Origin: Porphyridium purpureum
Taxonomy: Eukaryota; Rhodophyta; Bangiophyceae; Porphyridiales; Porphyridiaceae
Assembly: GCA_008690995.1 (NCBI GenBank)
Contig: VRMN01000002.1
Span: 1,922,001-1,986,000, forward strand
Length of the DNA stretch: 64,000 nt
Reading direction: 5' to 3'
Shown here: positions 36,186 to 45,648 of the stretch, piece after piece
Position numbering within the stretch: the stretch's first letter is position 1
Layout of the letters: each line of letters begins with the position of its first letter
Program-made: the position numbers and the translations under genes
The notes under the pieces: model-generated
The model's input: only the letters and a program-made list of their open reading frames with translations
What the model was told of the DNA's origin: nothing
Databases searched by the model: none

Positions 36186-37727
36186 ATGGGTCACGAATCT
36201 TCGTGGCCCGCAAGGCTGCCTTCCCTACTTGGGCATGCGCTCATGCTCGTGCTGGCGGCCTTGTCCATTAACCGTTCGGTACGTGCAGTGATCGCAACCC
36301 AAATCCTGCTCGAAGCGGCGGCGGGAATGCATCAGGCTACAAACAAGGAGCTGATGACCGCAGTGTCTCTTTCGTTTGCCAAGCCAGACTGGACGCTGTA
36401 CAGCACATATGACGCGCAGATGAAGTTCTACAGGGAGCTCAACGACACATGTGCGTGGGTGGAACTCAGGTTTGAGGAGGACCCGAAAAGCAGGCTCGAC
36501 AGCGAGTCCTTGACGAATCAAAGCGAAAGCCGGAACGGCGCCGATATGTTCAAAAGGCTTCCTGTCTTGCTCATCACGGAGTCGGCGAAGGAGCCACGCG
36601 CGCTGAACGGTAAAATGCTTTCCATGCTGGTTGCGGGAACGCACGGGCGCGAGCTCATCACATCAGAAATTGTCATGCAGATCGCCGCAACTGTGTGCGA
36701 ACACAGCAGCGGCACTGCATTTGGACTCGATCCGGACATGACGCGCATGTGGCGCTCCTTGTTGGCAGACGTGGCAGTAGTTCTGGTGCCAGTTCTTAAT
36801 GAGTACGGCATGCGCGACGTGGAAAACGGAAACCTATGCTCACGCGGCAATGCTCGACAAGTCGATTTGAATCGCAACTTTGACTTTCTTTGGGGTAGGC
36901 ACGACGAGTCCACAAACTCAAAAGAAGAGAACCCGGGACCATTTGCAGAGTCCGAACCAGAAACGCGCGCGTTGATTCGTCTTGCAAGACGGCTCAAGCC
37001 TCAGGTTTTTCTTTCGCTGCACAGCGGCGACCGCGCCTTGATGCTACCGTACGACTATACCAAGGCCCCGCCAGCACTGCATCGCCTGGCGCCGATCCGT
37101 GATGCCGCTCAGCAAGTCGCACGCTCATCCGAGTTGGCGCTTGAGGTCGGCAGCTGCCACACGCTGTTTCGGTACAATGCATACGGGACAACGTCAGACT
37201 ATTTTTTCGAAATCCTGCGTGTGCCGTTTGTGCTGACCGTTGAGGTCTTTGGAGACGGTGCCGCGCATGAAGACGATTGTCACCGCATGTTCAACCCAAT
37301 CAACGCGAGTGAGTATGTGAATACAGTTTCCAGCTGGTCGGGTGGCATCCGCCTTTTTCTAGAGCTCGCGAAGGACCGCTTGAATGGAGCCTCCCACGGC
37401 GGTGGCCGCACAGTCGCGGGTCTCTTGAATGACAAGGAGAACGCCGAACATGCCGAAGAGCAAGAGGACGTCCGCACGGGTAGCGCATCGGCCGACCAGC
37501 GCCGGACACTAAAAGCTGCCAACCGACGCTCTCCTGCCTCGGCGCGAGTTCCGGATAGCGCGACGCATCCTGGCGCACAGTGGCTGTTCTCAATGGCCAT
37601 GCAACAGGAGCTCGGCTTTGCGCTTGCCTTTATTTGCGTATTTACGATCGTGGCAGTCTTTTTCAAGTCGCAGATTGCGCGTGACGCAACTTTGCGCACG
37701 CATCGGACGCGGAAGAAGGGGTTTTAG
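36186..37727 (+). CDS. Membrane-anchored M14 zinc carboxypeptidase
   Basis: Metallocarboxypeptidase of 513 residues. The zinc ligands are His153 and Glu156 (GTHGRE) and His279 (SLHSGDR). The substrate-binding Asn229-Arg230 is in DLNRNF, and the catalytic Glu353 is in VEVFGD, so the active site is complete. There is an N-terminal signal-like segment (LLGHALMLVLAALSI) and a C-terminal membrane helix (FALAFICVFTIVAVFF) followed by a basic tail. This implies a type I protein in the secretory pathway with a luminal or extracellular domain, as for carboxypeptidase D/M. The acidic, disordered segment around residues 415-460 links domain and anchor. It is flanked by 12 nt upstream and 19 nt downstream. 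Confidence 0.88.
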   Translation: MGHESSWPARLPSLLGHALMLVLAALSINRSVRAVIATQILLEAAAGMHQATNKELMTAVSLSFAKPDWTLYSTYDAQMKFYRELNDTCAWVELRFEEDPKSRLDSESLTNQSESRNGADMFKRLPVLLITESAKEPRALNGKMLSMLVAGTHGRELITSEIVMQIAATVCEHSSGTAFGLDPDMTRMWRSLLADVAVVLVPVLNEYGMRDVENGNLCSRGNARQVDLNRNFDFLWGRHDESTNSKEENPGPFAESEPETRALIRLARRLKPQVFLSLHSGDRALMLPYDYTKAPPALHRLAPIRDAAQQVARSSELALEVGSCHTLFRYNAYGTTSDYFFEILRVPFVLTVEVFGDGAAHEDDCHRMFNPINASEYVNTVSSWSGGIRLFLELAKDRLNGASHGGGRTVAGLLNDKENAEHAEEQEDVRTGSASADQRRTLKAANRRSPASARVPDSATHPGAQWLFSMAMQQELGFALAFICVFTIVAVFFKSQIARDATLRTHRTRKKGF

Positions 37728-37746
37728 ACGAATAAACGTCGGTGGC

Positions 37747-38856
37747 ATGACCTTTTTGTCGAAGCAAGAGCGCATTGTGCTTGCGGAGCGCCCGCACGGC
37801 TTGGTCGACAACCAGACTTTGCGCCGCGAAGTGTGCGCGGTGTCGTGGCCACCGGTTGCTCCGCGTGGAGGCGTGTATGTCCTGGTGCGCGTCGAGTATG
37901 TAGGCGTTGAGCCGGCCATGCGCGGCTGGATGTCGCCAGATATGAACTCTTACATTCCGCCCGTGCAGCTAGGCAGCGTGATGCGTGCGCACGGCGTCGG
38001 GCGGGTGGTCGATGTTTGTAAATCCTCTGTGGCGGTCGGTGGAGACGATGAATGTCCCTCGCTGCAAGTGGGAGATGTGGTCGAAGGCATGCTTGGAATG
38101 CAAGCGTACGCGGTCTTGCCCGCCGGAAAGGTAAGCCTTGTTCGACAGCTTCCTAAAAGTATGCCTGACAGAAGCACGCTGGCGCTGAGCGTGCTCGGTA
38201 TTACAGGTTCGACCGCGTACTTTGGCCTGTTTGGGGTCGGAAAACCAGTGTCTACAGATACCGTCCTGGTTTCGGCCGCGGCTGGTGCAGTGGGCGGCAC
38301 GGTGTGTGAGCTCGCAGCCAAAGTGGTCGGATGCAAGCGTGTGATTGGAATCGCTGGAGGCAAGACAAAGTGTGAAATGGTGGTGCGCGAGTTGGGAGCA
38401 AGCGCGTGCATTGATTACAAAGGCTTATCTGAGCGGCAGTTGCACGAAGCGATCAAGCAGTACTGTCCAGATGGCGTCGATATTTTCTTTGACAACGTGG
38501 GCGGCATCACGCTAAATGCAGCATTGCGCAGTCTGAATCGCGTGGCAGTCATTTGCGGCGCCATTTCAACGTACAACAACACGAAAATGGAGCCGAAGGA
38601 TGCCCCTTCACAGTACATGATGTTGCTCAAGCGGCGCGCGAGGATGGAAGGCTTCGTGGTGTTTGATTTTGAGTCCGAGTACGAGCGAGCACGGCGCGAC
38701 CTGAGCGCTTGGATCGACCAAGGACTCATTCATGTGCGAGAGCATACGATCCACGGACTCGATCGAGCTCCAGAGGCGCTCAACATGCTTTTCAGTGGTG
38801 CCAATCAAGGCAAGCTGATAATCAAAGTCAATCACGACCAGTTTGCCAGACTGTAG
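37747..38856 (+). CDS. MDR-family NADP-dependent oxidoreductase (PTGR/leukotriene B4 dehydrogenase-like)
   Basis: Medium-chain reductase without zinc, 369 residues. The start MTFLSKQERIVLAERPHG is the normal beginning of this subgroup. It has VEPAMRGWM, SVLGITGSTAYFGL, the nucleotide motif SAAAGAVGGTVCELA, RVIGIAGG, and VDIFFDNVGG followed by GAISTYNN. All are typical of prostaglandin reductase/YfmJ/CurA-type enal or enone reductases that reduce reactive alkenals with NADPH. Probably cytosolic. Its ATG is 19 nt after the carboxypeptidase stop, so its promoter must lie inside that gene or it shares a transcript. Converges with PCCB across 28 bp. Confidence 0.88.
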   Translation: MTFLSKQERIVLAERPHGLVDNQTLRREVCAVSWPPVAPRGGVYVLVRVEYVGVEPAMRGWMSPDMNSYIPPVQLGSVMRAHGVGRVVDVCKSSVAVGGDDECPSLQVGDVVEGMLGMQAYAVLPAGKVSLVRQLPKSMPDRSTLALSVLGITGSTAYFGLFGVGKPVSTDTVLVSAAAGAVGGTVCELAAKVVGCKRVIGIAGGKTKCEMVVRELGASACIDYKGLSERQLHEAIKQYCPDGVDIFFDNVGGITLNAALRSLNRVAVICGAISTYNNTKMEPKDAPSQYMMLLKRRARMEGFVVFDFESEYERARRDLSAWIDQGLIHVREHTIHGLDRAPEALNMLFSGANQGKLIIKVNHDQFARL

Positions 38857-38884
38857 TACCAAGGGGAACGCGTGGAGAACATAC

Positions 38885-40660
38885 TTAGATGGGCAGGTTA
38901 TCGTGCTTTCGCGGCCACACTGACTCGCGCGTGGATGCGTCCCCGGCGCACTCTAAATCATGAATAATTAGCCGCCGAGTGTCTGCAGGTTGGATGATCG
39001 CGTCCACGTATCCCCGGTGCGCAGCGATCAATGGGTTGACAAACTCCTCTGCATACTCGTTCTCCAGTCGCTGGAGCAGAGCCTTCGCATCTTCCGGAGA
39101 AGCAGCGGCGCTGATCTCTTTATGGTTGAGAATGCGCACCGCACCCGCGGCGCCCATGACCGCGATCTCGGCAGTGGGCCACGCGTAATTATAGTCGAAG
39201 AATTCTTTGGATGCAAGCACACAGTATGCACCGCCGAATGCCTTGCGTGTGATCACATTGATTTTGGGGACCGTAGCGTCTGCAAACGCGAACAAGAGCT
39301 TGGCACCGTGTCTAATAATTCCGTTGTGCTCTTGCCCTGTACCTGGTAGGAATCCGGGTACGTCAACAAACGTGACCAGCGGCACATTGAACGCGTCACA
39401 AAATCGTACGAATCGAGCTCCTTTCATCGAGGCGTTGATATCTAACACGCCGGCCATGTGCGTGGGCTGGTTTGCGACGATGCCCACGCTCCTACCTCCA
39501 AGTCGCGCAAAACCGACGAGCAGATTTTGTGCGTGTGAGCGATGGATTTCGAAAAAGTGGCCGCCATCCACGACACGCTCAATGATGTAACGCATGTCGT
39601 ACGGCTCTTTTGAGTCATCTGGGACAACCCAGTCAAGCGACTCATCGCGCCGTGCAATGTCGTCCTCGCACGTGATATGATCAGTCGTTGGCGGGGAAAC
39701 GTCGAACGCGTGTGAGGGCAAGAAGGAGCACAGCTCGCGTACGCGACGGAGCACGTCAATATCATCTGTACCAACATAATGCGCCACGCCAGACTTACTG
39801 GCGTGAACATCGGCCCCGCCCAGGGACTCGAATGATACCTTTTCGCGCGTGACTTGCTCGACCACGTCTGGGCCGGTCAGAAACATGTGCGACGTTTCGC
39901 GAACCATGAAAACAAAGTCGGTCAGCGCCGGTGCGTACACTGCGCCGCCTGCCGCAGGGCCCATGACAACTGAAATCTGAGGCACATAGCCGGACATCTT
40001 GACAATACGCTTAAATATAGAAGAATACGCGGAGAGCGCGGCGACTGACTCGGAAATGCGAGCGCCACCCGAATCAGAGATGCCAATGACCGGAGCCTTT
40101 GCATGTGCTGCAAGATCCATCACTTTACAAATCTTCTCGGCGTGCGCCTCGCCCAGACTTCCACCCTGCACCGTAAAATCCTGCGAGTACACAAAGACCG
40201 TGCGCCCGTCGATGAGACCACGCCCGGTGACCACCCCGTCACCCATGCCATTCTTCTTCTGCTTCGCGGCACTACGGCTATGGCCGTTATTATTGCGCGA
40301 CTCCTTGAGTCGGTCCATTTCATGAAATGTGTCTTGATCGAGCAAGAGCAAGAGCCGCTCGCGCGCAGACAGGCGTCCACTGGCGTGGTGCTTCTCGAGT
40401 CGTTGAGCGCCTCCTCCAAGCAATGCGTCTGCATTCTCTCGTTCAATGCGCCGCCTGGTCCGGAGGCGCAGTATATTACCTCCTCGGAGCTCCTCTTCGG
40501 CCAAGTCTGCCGCTGCAGTTTCCGCTACGGCGTTTCTCGTTGCCGTCGTGTCGGCACGCACCTGGACACACAACGTGCGCGAGCTGTGCATGGCCAAGCA
40601 TACGGGCGCACTTGGAGCCAGACGCAGCCGGACGTGCTTCGACAGCAGTCGCCCCGCCAT
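38885..40660 (-). CDS. PCCB: Propionyl-CoA carboxylase beta subunit, mitochondrial
   Basis: Carboxyltransferase half of propionyl-CoA carboxylase, feeding propionyl-CoA from branched amino acids and odd-chain fat into methylmalonyl-CoA. 591 residues. It has GGSLGEAHAEKICKVMDLA, GPAAGGAVYAPALTDF, TGPDVVEQVTREKVSFESLGG, and VDVPGFLPGTGQEHNGIIRHG with KAFGGAYCVL. The sequence follows PCCB rather than methylcrotonyl-CoA carboxylase (for instance PGFLPGTGQEHNGIIRHGA). The N-terminus (MAGRLLSKHVRLRLAPSA and on) is a good mitochondrial presequence. The start is the ATG at 40658-40660; an ATG at 40802-40804 is possible but adds a less convincing leader. A short insertion (about 116-130, SRNNNGHSRSAAKQKK region) is unusual. 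The alpha subunit is not in the window. Confidence 0.93.
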   Translation of the reverse strand: MAGRLLSKHVRLRLAPSAPVCLAMHSSRTLCVQVRADTTATRNAVAETAAADLAEEELRGGNILRLRTRRRIERENADALLGGGAQRLEKHHASGRLSARERLLLLLDQDTFHEMDRLKESRNNNGHSRSAAKQKKNGMGDGVVTGRGLIDGRTVFVYSQDFTVQGGSLGEAHAEKICKVMDLAAHAKAPVIGISDSGGARISESVAALSAYSSIFKRIVKMSGYVPQISVVMGPAAGGAVYAPALTDFVFMVRETSHMFLTGPDVVEQVTREKVSFESLGGADVHASKSGVAHYVGTDDIDVLRRVRELCSFLPSHAFDVSPPTTDHITCEDDIARRDESLDWVVPDDSKEPYDMRYIIERVVDGGHFFEIHRSHAQNLLVGFARLGGRSVGIVANQPTHMAGVLDINASMKGARFVRFCDAFNVPLVTFVDVPGFLPGTGQEHNGIIRHGAKLLFAFADATVPKINVITRKAFGGAYCVLASKEFFDYNYAWPTAEIAVMGAAGAVRILNHKEISAAASPEDAKALLQRLENEYAEEFVNPLIAAHRGYVDAIIQPADTRRLIIHDLECAGDASTRESVWPRKHDNLPI

Positions 40661-40889
40661 GTTCGATGCTCTTGTGCAGGGACGGGGACACACAAGCAAA
40701 CACACAGTCGCGAGCGCCCATACACTGCCGCCTTCCTCGGCCTCGACGCGTGAACATCTGCGACATGGCGGGGGCTGGAAAGAATATCTGGCAAGTTTCG
40801 CCATGCGGTTCAAGTGGAAAATGAGGAGGAGATCTCATTCTGTGATTTTTACGAAAGCCTGCCGGACCGATAAGCGATGATGGAGTCGT

Positions 40890-42437
40890 TTACCCGATGG
40901 TTGTTTGGAGTGAGTCACGACACGCCTGGAGCTTGCGCGTAGCGCGCGTCAGCGTCTGTGTGACGGCCGACAGCGAGACGCCAAATGCCTCGGCAACCTC
41001 GGTCACGGATCGGGGGTGCTCGTGCCCGTCCAGACCGTAGCGCATGCACAGCACAGCGTGCTCTTTAGAAGTGAGTTGCTCACGAAGGAAACGACTCAGC
41101 AGCTCGCTGCGCTCTTGCTCGAGAACACGCATATCTGGCATGTCTGCCTCTGAGATTCGCACAGTACTCGCAGCGCTCACACTGGACGAGGCCGACGACA
41201 AGCCAGAGTCGCTTGTTTCCAAGTGGAACACCAGAGGCGAGTCCAAACTCCTCACGTCAAAGCTGTTTTCCAACGTGCTTCGAATCAGCGACTCTTCGAG
41301 CGGCGTCTCTAGGCGCTGGGCGATCTCAGACACCGTGGGCGACCTGCCCAGTTCCAGCGCAAGGGTCTTGGCAGTCTGTTGAATGGCTGAGCGCTTCTCA
41401 AACACATGCACAGGTAGCCGAATCATGCCGGCCTGGTTTTGTTCTGCCCTACGCATGTAGTGCATGATCCACGGCGAGGCGTATGCAGCAAAGCTCGTGC
41501 CCCGGCTCGGGTCAAACTTGCGCGCCGCGTGCATAAGGCCCAAACACCCTTCCTGAACCAGGTCCATGAGAGGCAGCCGGAAGTAAGATGCACATTTTCT
41601 AGCCATGCGTACAACCAATCGCATATGCGAAACAACCAGTGTGTTTCGCGCTTCCGATGCCGTATCTTGAGCGCCATGTCCCACGACTGGATTTTCTAAG
41701 AGCTGTTTGCTCAATGTCTGCACGCGCTGGTTGGACAGATACTCTTGCATCGCCGCCTGCAAGGTCAGTTCACGGAGCTCGTCCCTTTCGGTGGCGAATT
41801 TCGTCAAAAGGGGCGCTGATGACGTGAATGATGGCAAGGACCGTAGTTCCTCTTTCACAGCGCTGCTCGGTGTCTGTGCTGGTGCTTTGCGCCGTGATGA
41901 CGACGTTAATGATGTCCGCCGGCGCGAATCTTGCAGCGTTCGTGTGCGCACTGATGCCTGCGTTCGATCTCTATCTACAACTACCCCTCTCATGACGACA
42001 ACGTTATGTGTGCACGGTTGCTGTGCGCACGCCGACGAGCCGGCCGCGATTCGCTCCGCCGCAAACGCCGGTGCGCCGTGCGCACGAATCGCGATGCCTC
42101 CCGTGTGCACGAATCCCGCCATACTCTCGTGCCTCACCATAATTTTCGAACAAAATCGTTCCGCTCTCCGCGTCTCCCTCTGCTTCTTTCGCAACGCCTC
42201 CATACTTCTTCCGTCCCGCTCAATCGTAATATGCGCGAGCCGCCGAATGCCTCGACGTGCTCCTCGCTGTGCACAGCGCTGTGCAGGCTTGCGTATGGCC
42301 GTGGCCGCGGCCGCACTTTCCACCGGACCGCGTGCGGAATGCGGCGATGCGCTCCACGGCAAATGACGCGGCGCGCTTTGCTCCAACGGCCTTTGCCAAC
42401 TGCCACCGTGCCCGTTCCAGCGCTTTGCCAGAGCCAT
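40890..42437 (-). CDS. Nucleus-encoded plastid RNA polymerase sigma factor (sigma-70 family)
   Basis: Directs the bacterial-type plastid RNA polymerase to promoters. 515 residues from the first ATG. Region 2 is plain (NTLVVSHMRLVVRMARK, DLVQEGCLGLMHAARKFDPSRG, FAAYASPWIMHYMRRA). Region 3 follows, interrupted by a Ser-rich stretch. Region 4 carries the helix-turn-helix (VTEVAEAFGVSLSAVTQTLTRATRKLQ) near the C-terminus. The N-terminal about 200 residues are basic and unconserved. An internal ATG at 42120-42122 begins MAGFVHTGGIAIRAHG, a good red-lineage plastid presequence, so the true start may be there (410 residues). The upstream ATG is preferred only because it is the first after a TATA-like CATAAAAAC at 42541-42549. 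Confidence 0.88.
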   Translation of the reverse strand: MALAKRWNGHGGSWQRPLEQSAPRHLPWSASPHSARGPVESAAAATAIRKPAQRCAQRGARRGIRRLAHITIERDGRSMEALRKKQRETRRAERFCSKIMVRHESMAGFVHTGGIAIRAHGAPAFAAERIAAGSSACAQQPCTHNVVVMRGVVVDRDRTQASVRTRTLQDSRRRTSLTSSSRRKAPAQTPSSAVKEELRSLPSFTSSAPLLTKFATERDELRELTLQAAMQEYLSNQRVQTLSKQLLENPVVGHGAQDTASEARNTLVVSHMRLVVRMARKCASYFRLPLMDLVQEGCLGLMHAARKFDPSRGTSFAAYASPWIMHYMRRAEQNQAGMIRLPVHVFEKRSAIQQTAKTLALELGRSPTVSEIAQRLETPLEESLIRSTLENSFDVRSLDSPLVFHLETSDSGLSSASSSVSAASTVRISEADMPDMRVLEQERSELLSRFLREQLTSKEHAVLCMRYGLDGHEHPRSVTEVAEAFGVSLSAVTQTLTRATRKLQACRDSLQTTIG

Positions 42438-42628
42438 TAGCCGCAGCTGCGGCGCGTATCCGTACACGGTTCCAGAAACGCGTGCTCGCCCCGCGCACCA
42501 AGAAACAGCCGCGCGCGGAAATCATATATCAAAACAGCCCGTTTTTATGGGAAACGGCGCGGTGTGCGCGCAGTAAGCGTGCATGACGCGCTTGGAACAT
42601 GCAGCAAGGTGTACCTCTGCAGGGTGTG

Positions 42629-42651
42629 GGTACAGTTGGAACGGACTGTAC
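42629..42651. promoter_or_regulatory. Inverted pair of GTACAGT motifs
   Basis: GGTACAGTT (42629-42637) and ACTGTAC (42645-42651) face each other across 7 bp, forming an inverted repeat about 190 bp upstream of the sigma factor's first ATG. Confidence 0.5.
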
Positions 42652-42949
42652 TTTTAGCAGAACCGGGCGCCAGCTGGACGCGCTTGGCTGGTGCCTGGCT
42701 GGGAGCAGGCGGGTAAGGGCTGACTGGGAGCCTGAGGCAGAGGACGAGCTGGTTTGTGGAATGGAAAGAAGCAGCAGGGCGACAGCGCGGCGCTGCACGA
42801 TCATTGACAGGATGGACAGACTGGTGTGAATGGTCTGGCGCCGGTTATAAAAGCACCGCTTGCATTGCCCGGGCAAGAGTGGAGGCCGGCATTGGTATGA
42901 TCGATCACTGCGGAGAAGGGGAAGCCATATTCTGCTTTGGTCTGGACAG

Positions 42950-42982
42950 GACCCCGGGCAGGGCCCGGGCAGGGCCTGGGCA
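42950..42982. repeat. 11-bp tandem repeat, unit GGGCCCGGGCA
   Basis: Three near-identical GC-rich units (the middle one is GGGCCCGGGCA) in the gap between the sigma factor and DCC genes. Confidence 0.7.
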
Positions 42983-43655
42983 GCATGCGTGCTTCCTGAG
43001 TGACGAGAGGAAGGTCAGCTTGGGAATATCGGTCAGAGAAAGGTAAAAGGAGGTGATGTGAGTAGCTGGGCGTACCGAAGACGGTGCGGGAACCCCCCAG
43101 ACAGCGCGAAGCATGCAAATCGACGAGGTCTTTCATCAACGTGCAGCAAATGAAGGAACTGTTGCTTCCATCAACACAGCTCATGTTGACAATGTTCTTT
43201 GAAAGATCAGCGTTCACACGTTCAAGATTCAAATGTCACAGCCATGGGCGAGACGGAACGATCCCGTCTTGCCGCGGCGCCCTCAAAGCTCAAGAAGTGT
43301 TCAGAATCTCAAGCTTCAGCGCGTAAGGCTCGTTCAAATCCCAGGTCTACAGTGATGCGGAGTCTCCTTGTCCTCCGCGCGTGCACTGCTGGGCAGCGCT
43401 GTCTGGGTTTCTGCATCGTCTTGGGTACGTCGCAGCTACTCGCCATCCCCTCCTTTTCTTCTCTATCCACCTGCCGTTTCTCTCTTTCTGTTTCTGCACA
43501 CTTAGGATTATACTCCAACGGTAAATACTCCGCTCTTCTCGCACACGCGCGCAAGTCATTGCCTCATTCGTCCTTGGTTTCTTTCCTTGCTCACGCCATT
43601 TCTCCGTTCACTTTTGCAGTTGAACAACCGCGATACCTCACCCGTTATCGAGAAC

Positions 43656-43663
43656 ACTGTACC
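43656..43663 (-). promoter_or_regulatory. ACTGTACC motif
   Basis: Single copy in the large gap, about 470 bp upstream of the DCC gene's TATA-like box. Confidence 0.35.
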
Positions 43664-43790
43664 TTACCCACCAACCTGGCTGACGTACGTCAACGCATAT
43701 CGCCATATCCGCCATTACCATTTTATATCATCACGCGCTTTAAGCGAGCTCTCTCTATGTGAATTAATTAACAGCGCTTCTCTTACGAGC

Positions 43791-43824
43791 AGCCGCCGCA
43801 GCCGCAGCCGCAGCCGCAGCAGCA
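43791..43824. repeat. GCCGCA short tandem repeat
   Basis: About five copies of a 6-bp unit ending in GCAGCA, in non-coding DNA. Confidence 0.75.
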
Positions 43825-44132
43825 CACCCCCGACCTCGAGATCTGTCATCGCTTGATCTTTGTTTGTTCATGTCAGCCACAAGTGGAGAGGGGGGTTCTG
43901 TGTTCGTGTATCAAATCGCGCCGTTTTGATACACGCATCGCGCGGTTGCAAGTGTGTTCCGCGTTCGTTCCGCAAGGTCCGCGCGCGGAGGGAGGGCCAG
44001 CGCGGCGCGTATAATTGCGGTGCTGCGCACGCAGGGCCGGCCGAAACCCCTCCACAAAAGTCGCCGCTCTGTCCAATCGCACTGTTTTGCGGTGTGAAGG
44101 CTTTTTCGAGCGGTCTGTTGAGCGGGTTCGCT

Positions 44133-44141
44133 TATAAAAAG
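44133..44141 (+). promoter_or_regulatory. TATA box of the DCC-family gene
   Basis: TATAAAAAG. If transcription starts about 30 bp on, the first ATG met is exactly the one at 44424; no other ATG occurs in the GA-rich leader between. Confidence 0.5.
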
Positions 44142-44423
44142 GGCGCGGTAGGAGCGAGGCGGAAGCGAGGCGCAGACAGGAAGCGGCGGGAGGTGGAGAG
44201 TGGAGCGGTAAGGGAACGTGGAGGGGTAACAACGGAACGGAGGAAGGATAAGAGCAGCGCGCGGTGGGGGAGTTGTGGAAAGAGGAAGAGTGGTGGTGCG
44301 GTGGCGGACGGTGAAGAGTGTTGCGATAAGAAGGGTGGGAAAGTGAAGGAGGGAAGCGCGCGAGAGAAGGGAGAGGAACGGCCTAAAGGAGGTACGGGTG
44401 AGAGGGCGACGCGCGCAGAGAGG

Positions 44424-45128
44424 ATGATGGCGTGTGAAGCGGGATTTGTAGGGAGTGGACTTGTGGGGGCGGGCGCGGCGCAGGCGCGAGCTGCGCGCGG
44501 CGTGGATGTCGCGCGTGCGCGCGGAGGAGCGGCCGTAGCCGTTCCGAGGGTGTCGCGTGCCCGGCTCATGATGACGACCACGAGTAAGCCCGAGCTGGAC
44601 GTGCAGAAGCAGCAGCTGGATGTGAAGGAGCTGGCGCGCGGCATTGAGCGCTCGCAACTATCGTACCGCGACGTGGATTGCGACAAGTGGTCCATCGAGC
44701 TGTTGTACGATGGCGCGTGCTCACTGTGCACGGCCGAGGCGAACTTTTTGATGAAGAGGGACACGGGTCGTGGAAACATCAAGTTTGTGGACATTTCAAG
44801 CATAGAGTATGACGCATCCGAACATCACAACGTTTCTTACGAACAAGCCATGGGTCGCCTGCACGCCATCAAGCGCGACGGTACGATCATCACCGGTATC
44901 GATGTCTTCCGTGAGACGTACGCCGCGATTGGGCTTCTGTGGGTCTATCACCTTATGCAGAACCCTGTGGTAGGCTGGATGGCCGAGCGAGCTTACGATA
45001 TCTGGGCGGAAAACAGGTTACGAATCACAGGGAGGGGAGAGCTTGCAGATATCATTCGAGAGCGCGAGCGGCTGCTCGAAGAAAAGAACGAATCGGAGTG
45101 CGAGGATACGTGCAACATTGATTGGTGA
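44424..45128 (+). CDS. DCC (DUF393) family thiol-disulfide oxidoreductase-like protein, plastid-type presequence
   Basis: 234 residues. The defining DxxCxxC motif is present as LLYDGACSLC, followed by NFLMKRDTGRGNIKFVDISS, DGTIITGIDVFRETYAAIG and a C-terminal amphipathic part, all standard for DUF393. The biochemical role of the family is unsettled; a thioredoxin-like redox function is presumed from the paired Cys. The first about 60 residues (MMACEAGFVGSGLVGAG, then Ala/Arg-rich, no acidic residues) look like a red-lineage plastid presequence with early GFV. The frame is open far upstream, but the leader is GA-rich and this ATG is the first after a TATA box. Confidence 0.85.
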   Translation: MMACEAGFVGSGLVGAGAAQARAARGVDVARARGGAAVAVPRVSRARLMMTTTSKPELDVQKQQLDVKELARGIERSQLSYRDVDCDKWSIELLYDGACSLCTAEANFLMKRDTGRGNIKFVDISSIEYDASEHHNVSYEQAMGRLHAIKRDGTIITGIDVFRETYAAIGLLWVYHLMQNPVVGWMAERAYDIWAENRLRITGRGELADIIRERERLLEEKNESECEDTCNIDW

Positions 45129-45648
45129 TGAGCCATCCGTCTGTCTTGTGTATGTTTCCGTCTGAAATGGCAGAGCTTTTCTTGCACGCAAAGGCACGAG
45201 AGCACGTGATCGTGGAGCGCGGATGTGTTCTAATGGCGTTCGTAGCTTTGTTGCATTCCCCTCAATATAAAGGGCGACACCAGGAACCGCGCTCACACAC
45301 CGAGTCCCCTCAGATGACTTGCAGAGGAAGAGCCGATTCTGCTATATTAACAGTTCCTGAAATAGTTGCGTCCCGAGTGAAAAGAGAAAGAGTAAAGTGC
45401 GCTAATCCAGTTTTGGAGTTTACTCGTTGAGAATTCTCAAATCTCGCAGTGCCTTCCTTTCCGTGGCCTTCATTTGCGCAAGGTCGCTACACGTAGGCAG
45501 CCTTCCGACCTCGTCCAGCCCCCTTGCCCCCGTGTTCATCGGAACATCACACACTCCGGTCGCAAAGCTAGTACCTCGTTTGCCTTGGCTTGTCTGTCGT
45601 TTAGCACCCCAGAAAAAAATAATTCAAGCAGAGCCAAGCAACGTCGCC
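45129..45648. other. Convergent intergenic region, DCC / RNA triphosphatase
   Basis: 520 bp between two converging 3' ends, longer than other convergent gaps here (28-311 bp). I see no protein signature, poly(A) cluster or repeat; a small RNA gene cannot be excluded. Confidence 0.4.

Larger units (their letters stand above)
42438..44423. other. Large 2 kb divergent gap, sigma factor / DCC protein
   Basis: The largest stretch without a convincing gene. It holds GTACAGT motifs at 42629, 42645 and 43656, an 11-bp tandem repeat (42950-42982), and a GCCGCA repeat (43791-43824). A TATA box lies at 44133, with a GA-rich leader from 44150. A plus-strand frame from the ATG at 43244 (good context, GCCATGG) to 43762 could encode 172 residues, but I recognise nothing in it. 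It contains a possible 195-nt intron (GTACGT at 43425 to TTTTGCAG ending 43619, pyrimidine-rich). The coding status of that frame is doubtful. Confidence 0.35.

Noticed and set aside
43331-43341. GTTCAAATCCC, like a tRNA B box
   Set aside because: Only one base pair of the T stem can form and no cloverleaf can be drawn around it.
43860-44423. Upstream extension of the DCC reading frame
   Set aside because: The frame is open but runs through a TATA box and a GA-rich leader; the plastid-type presequence starts at 44424.
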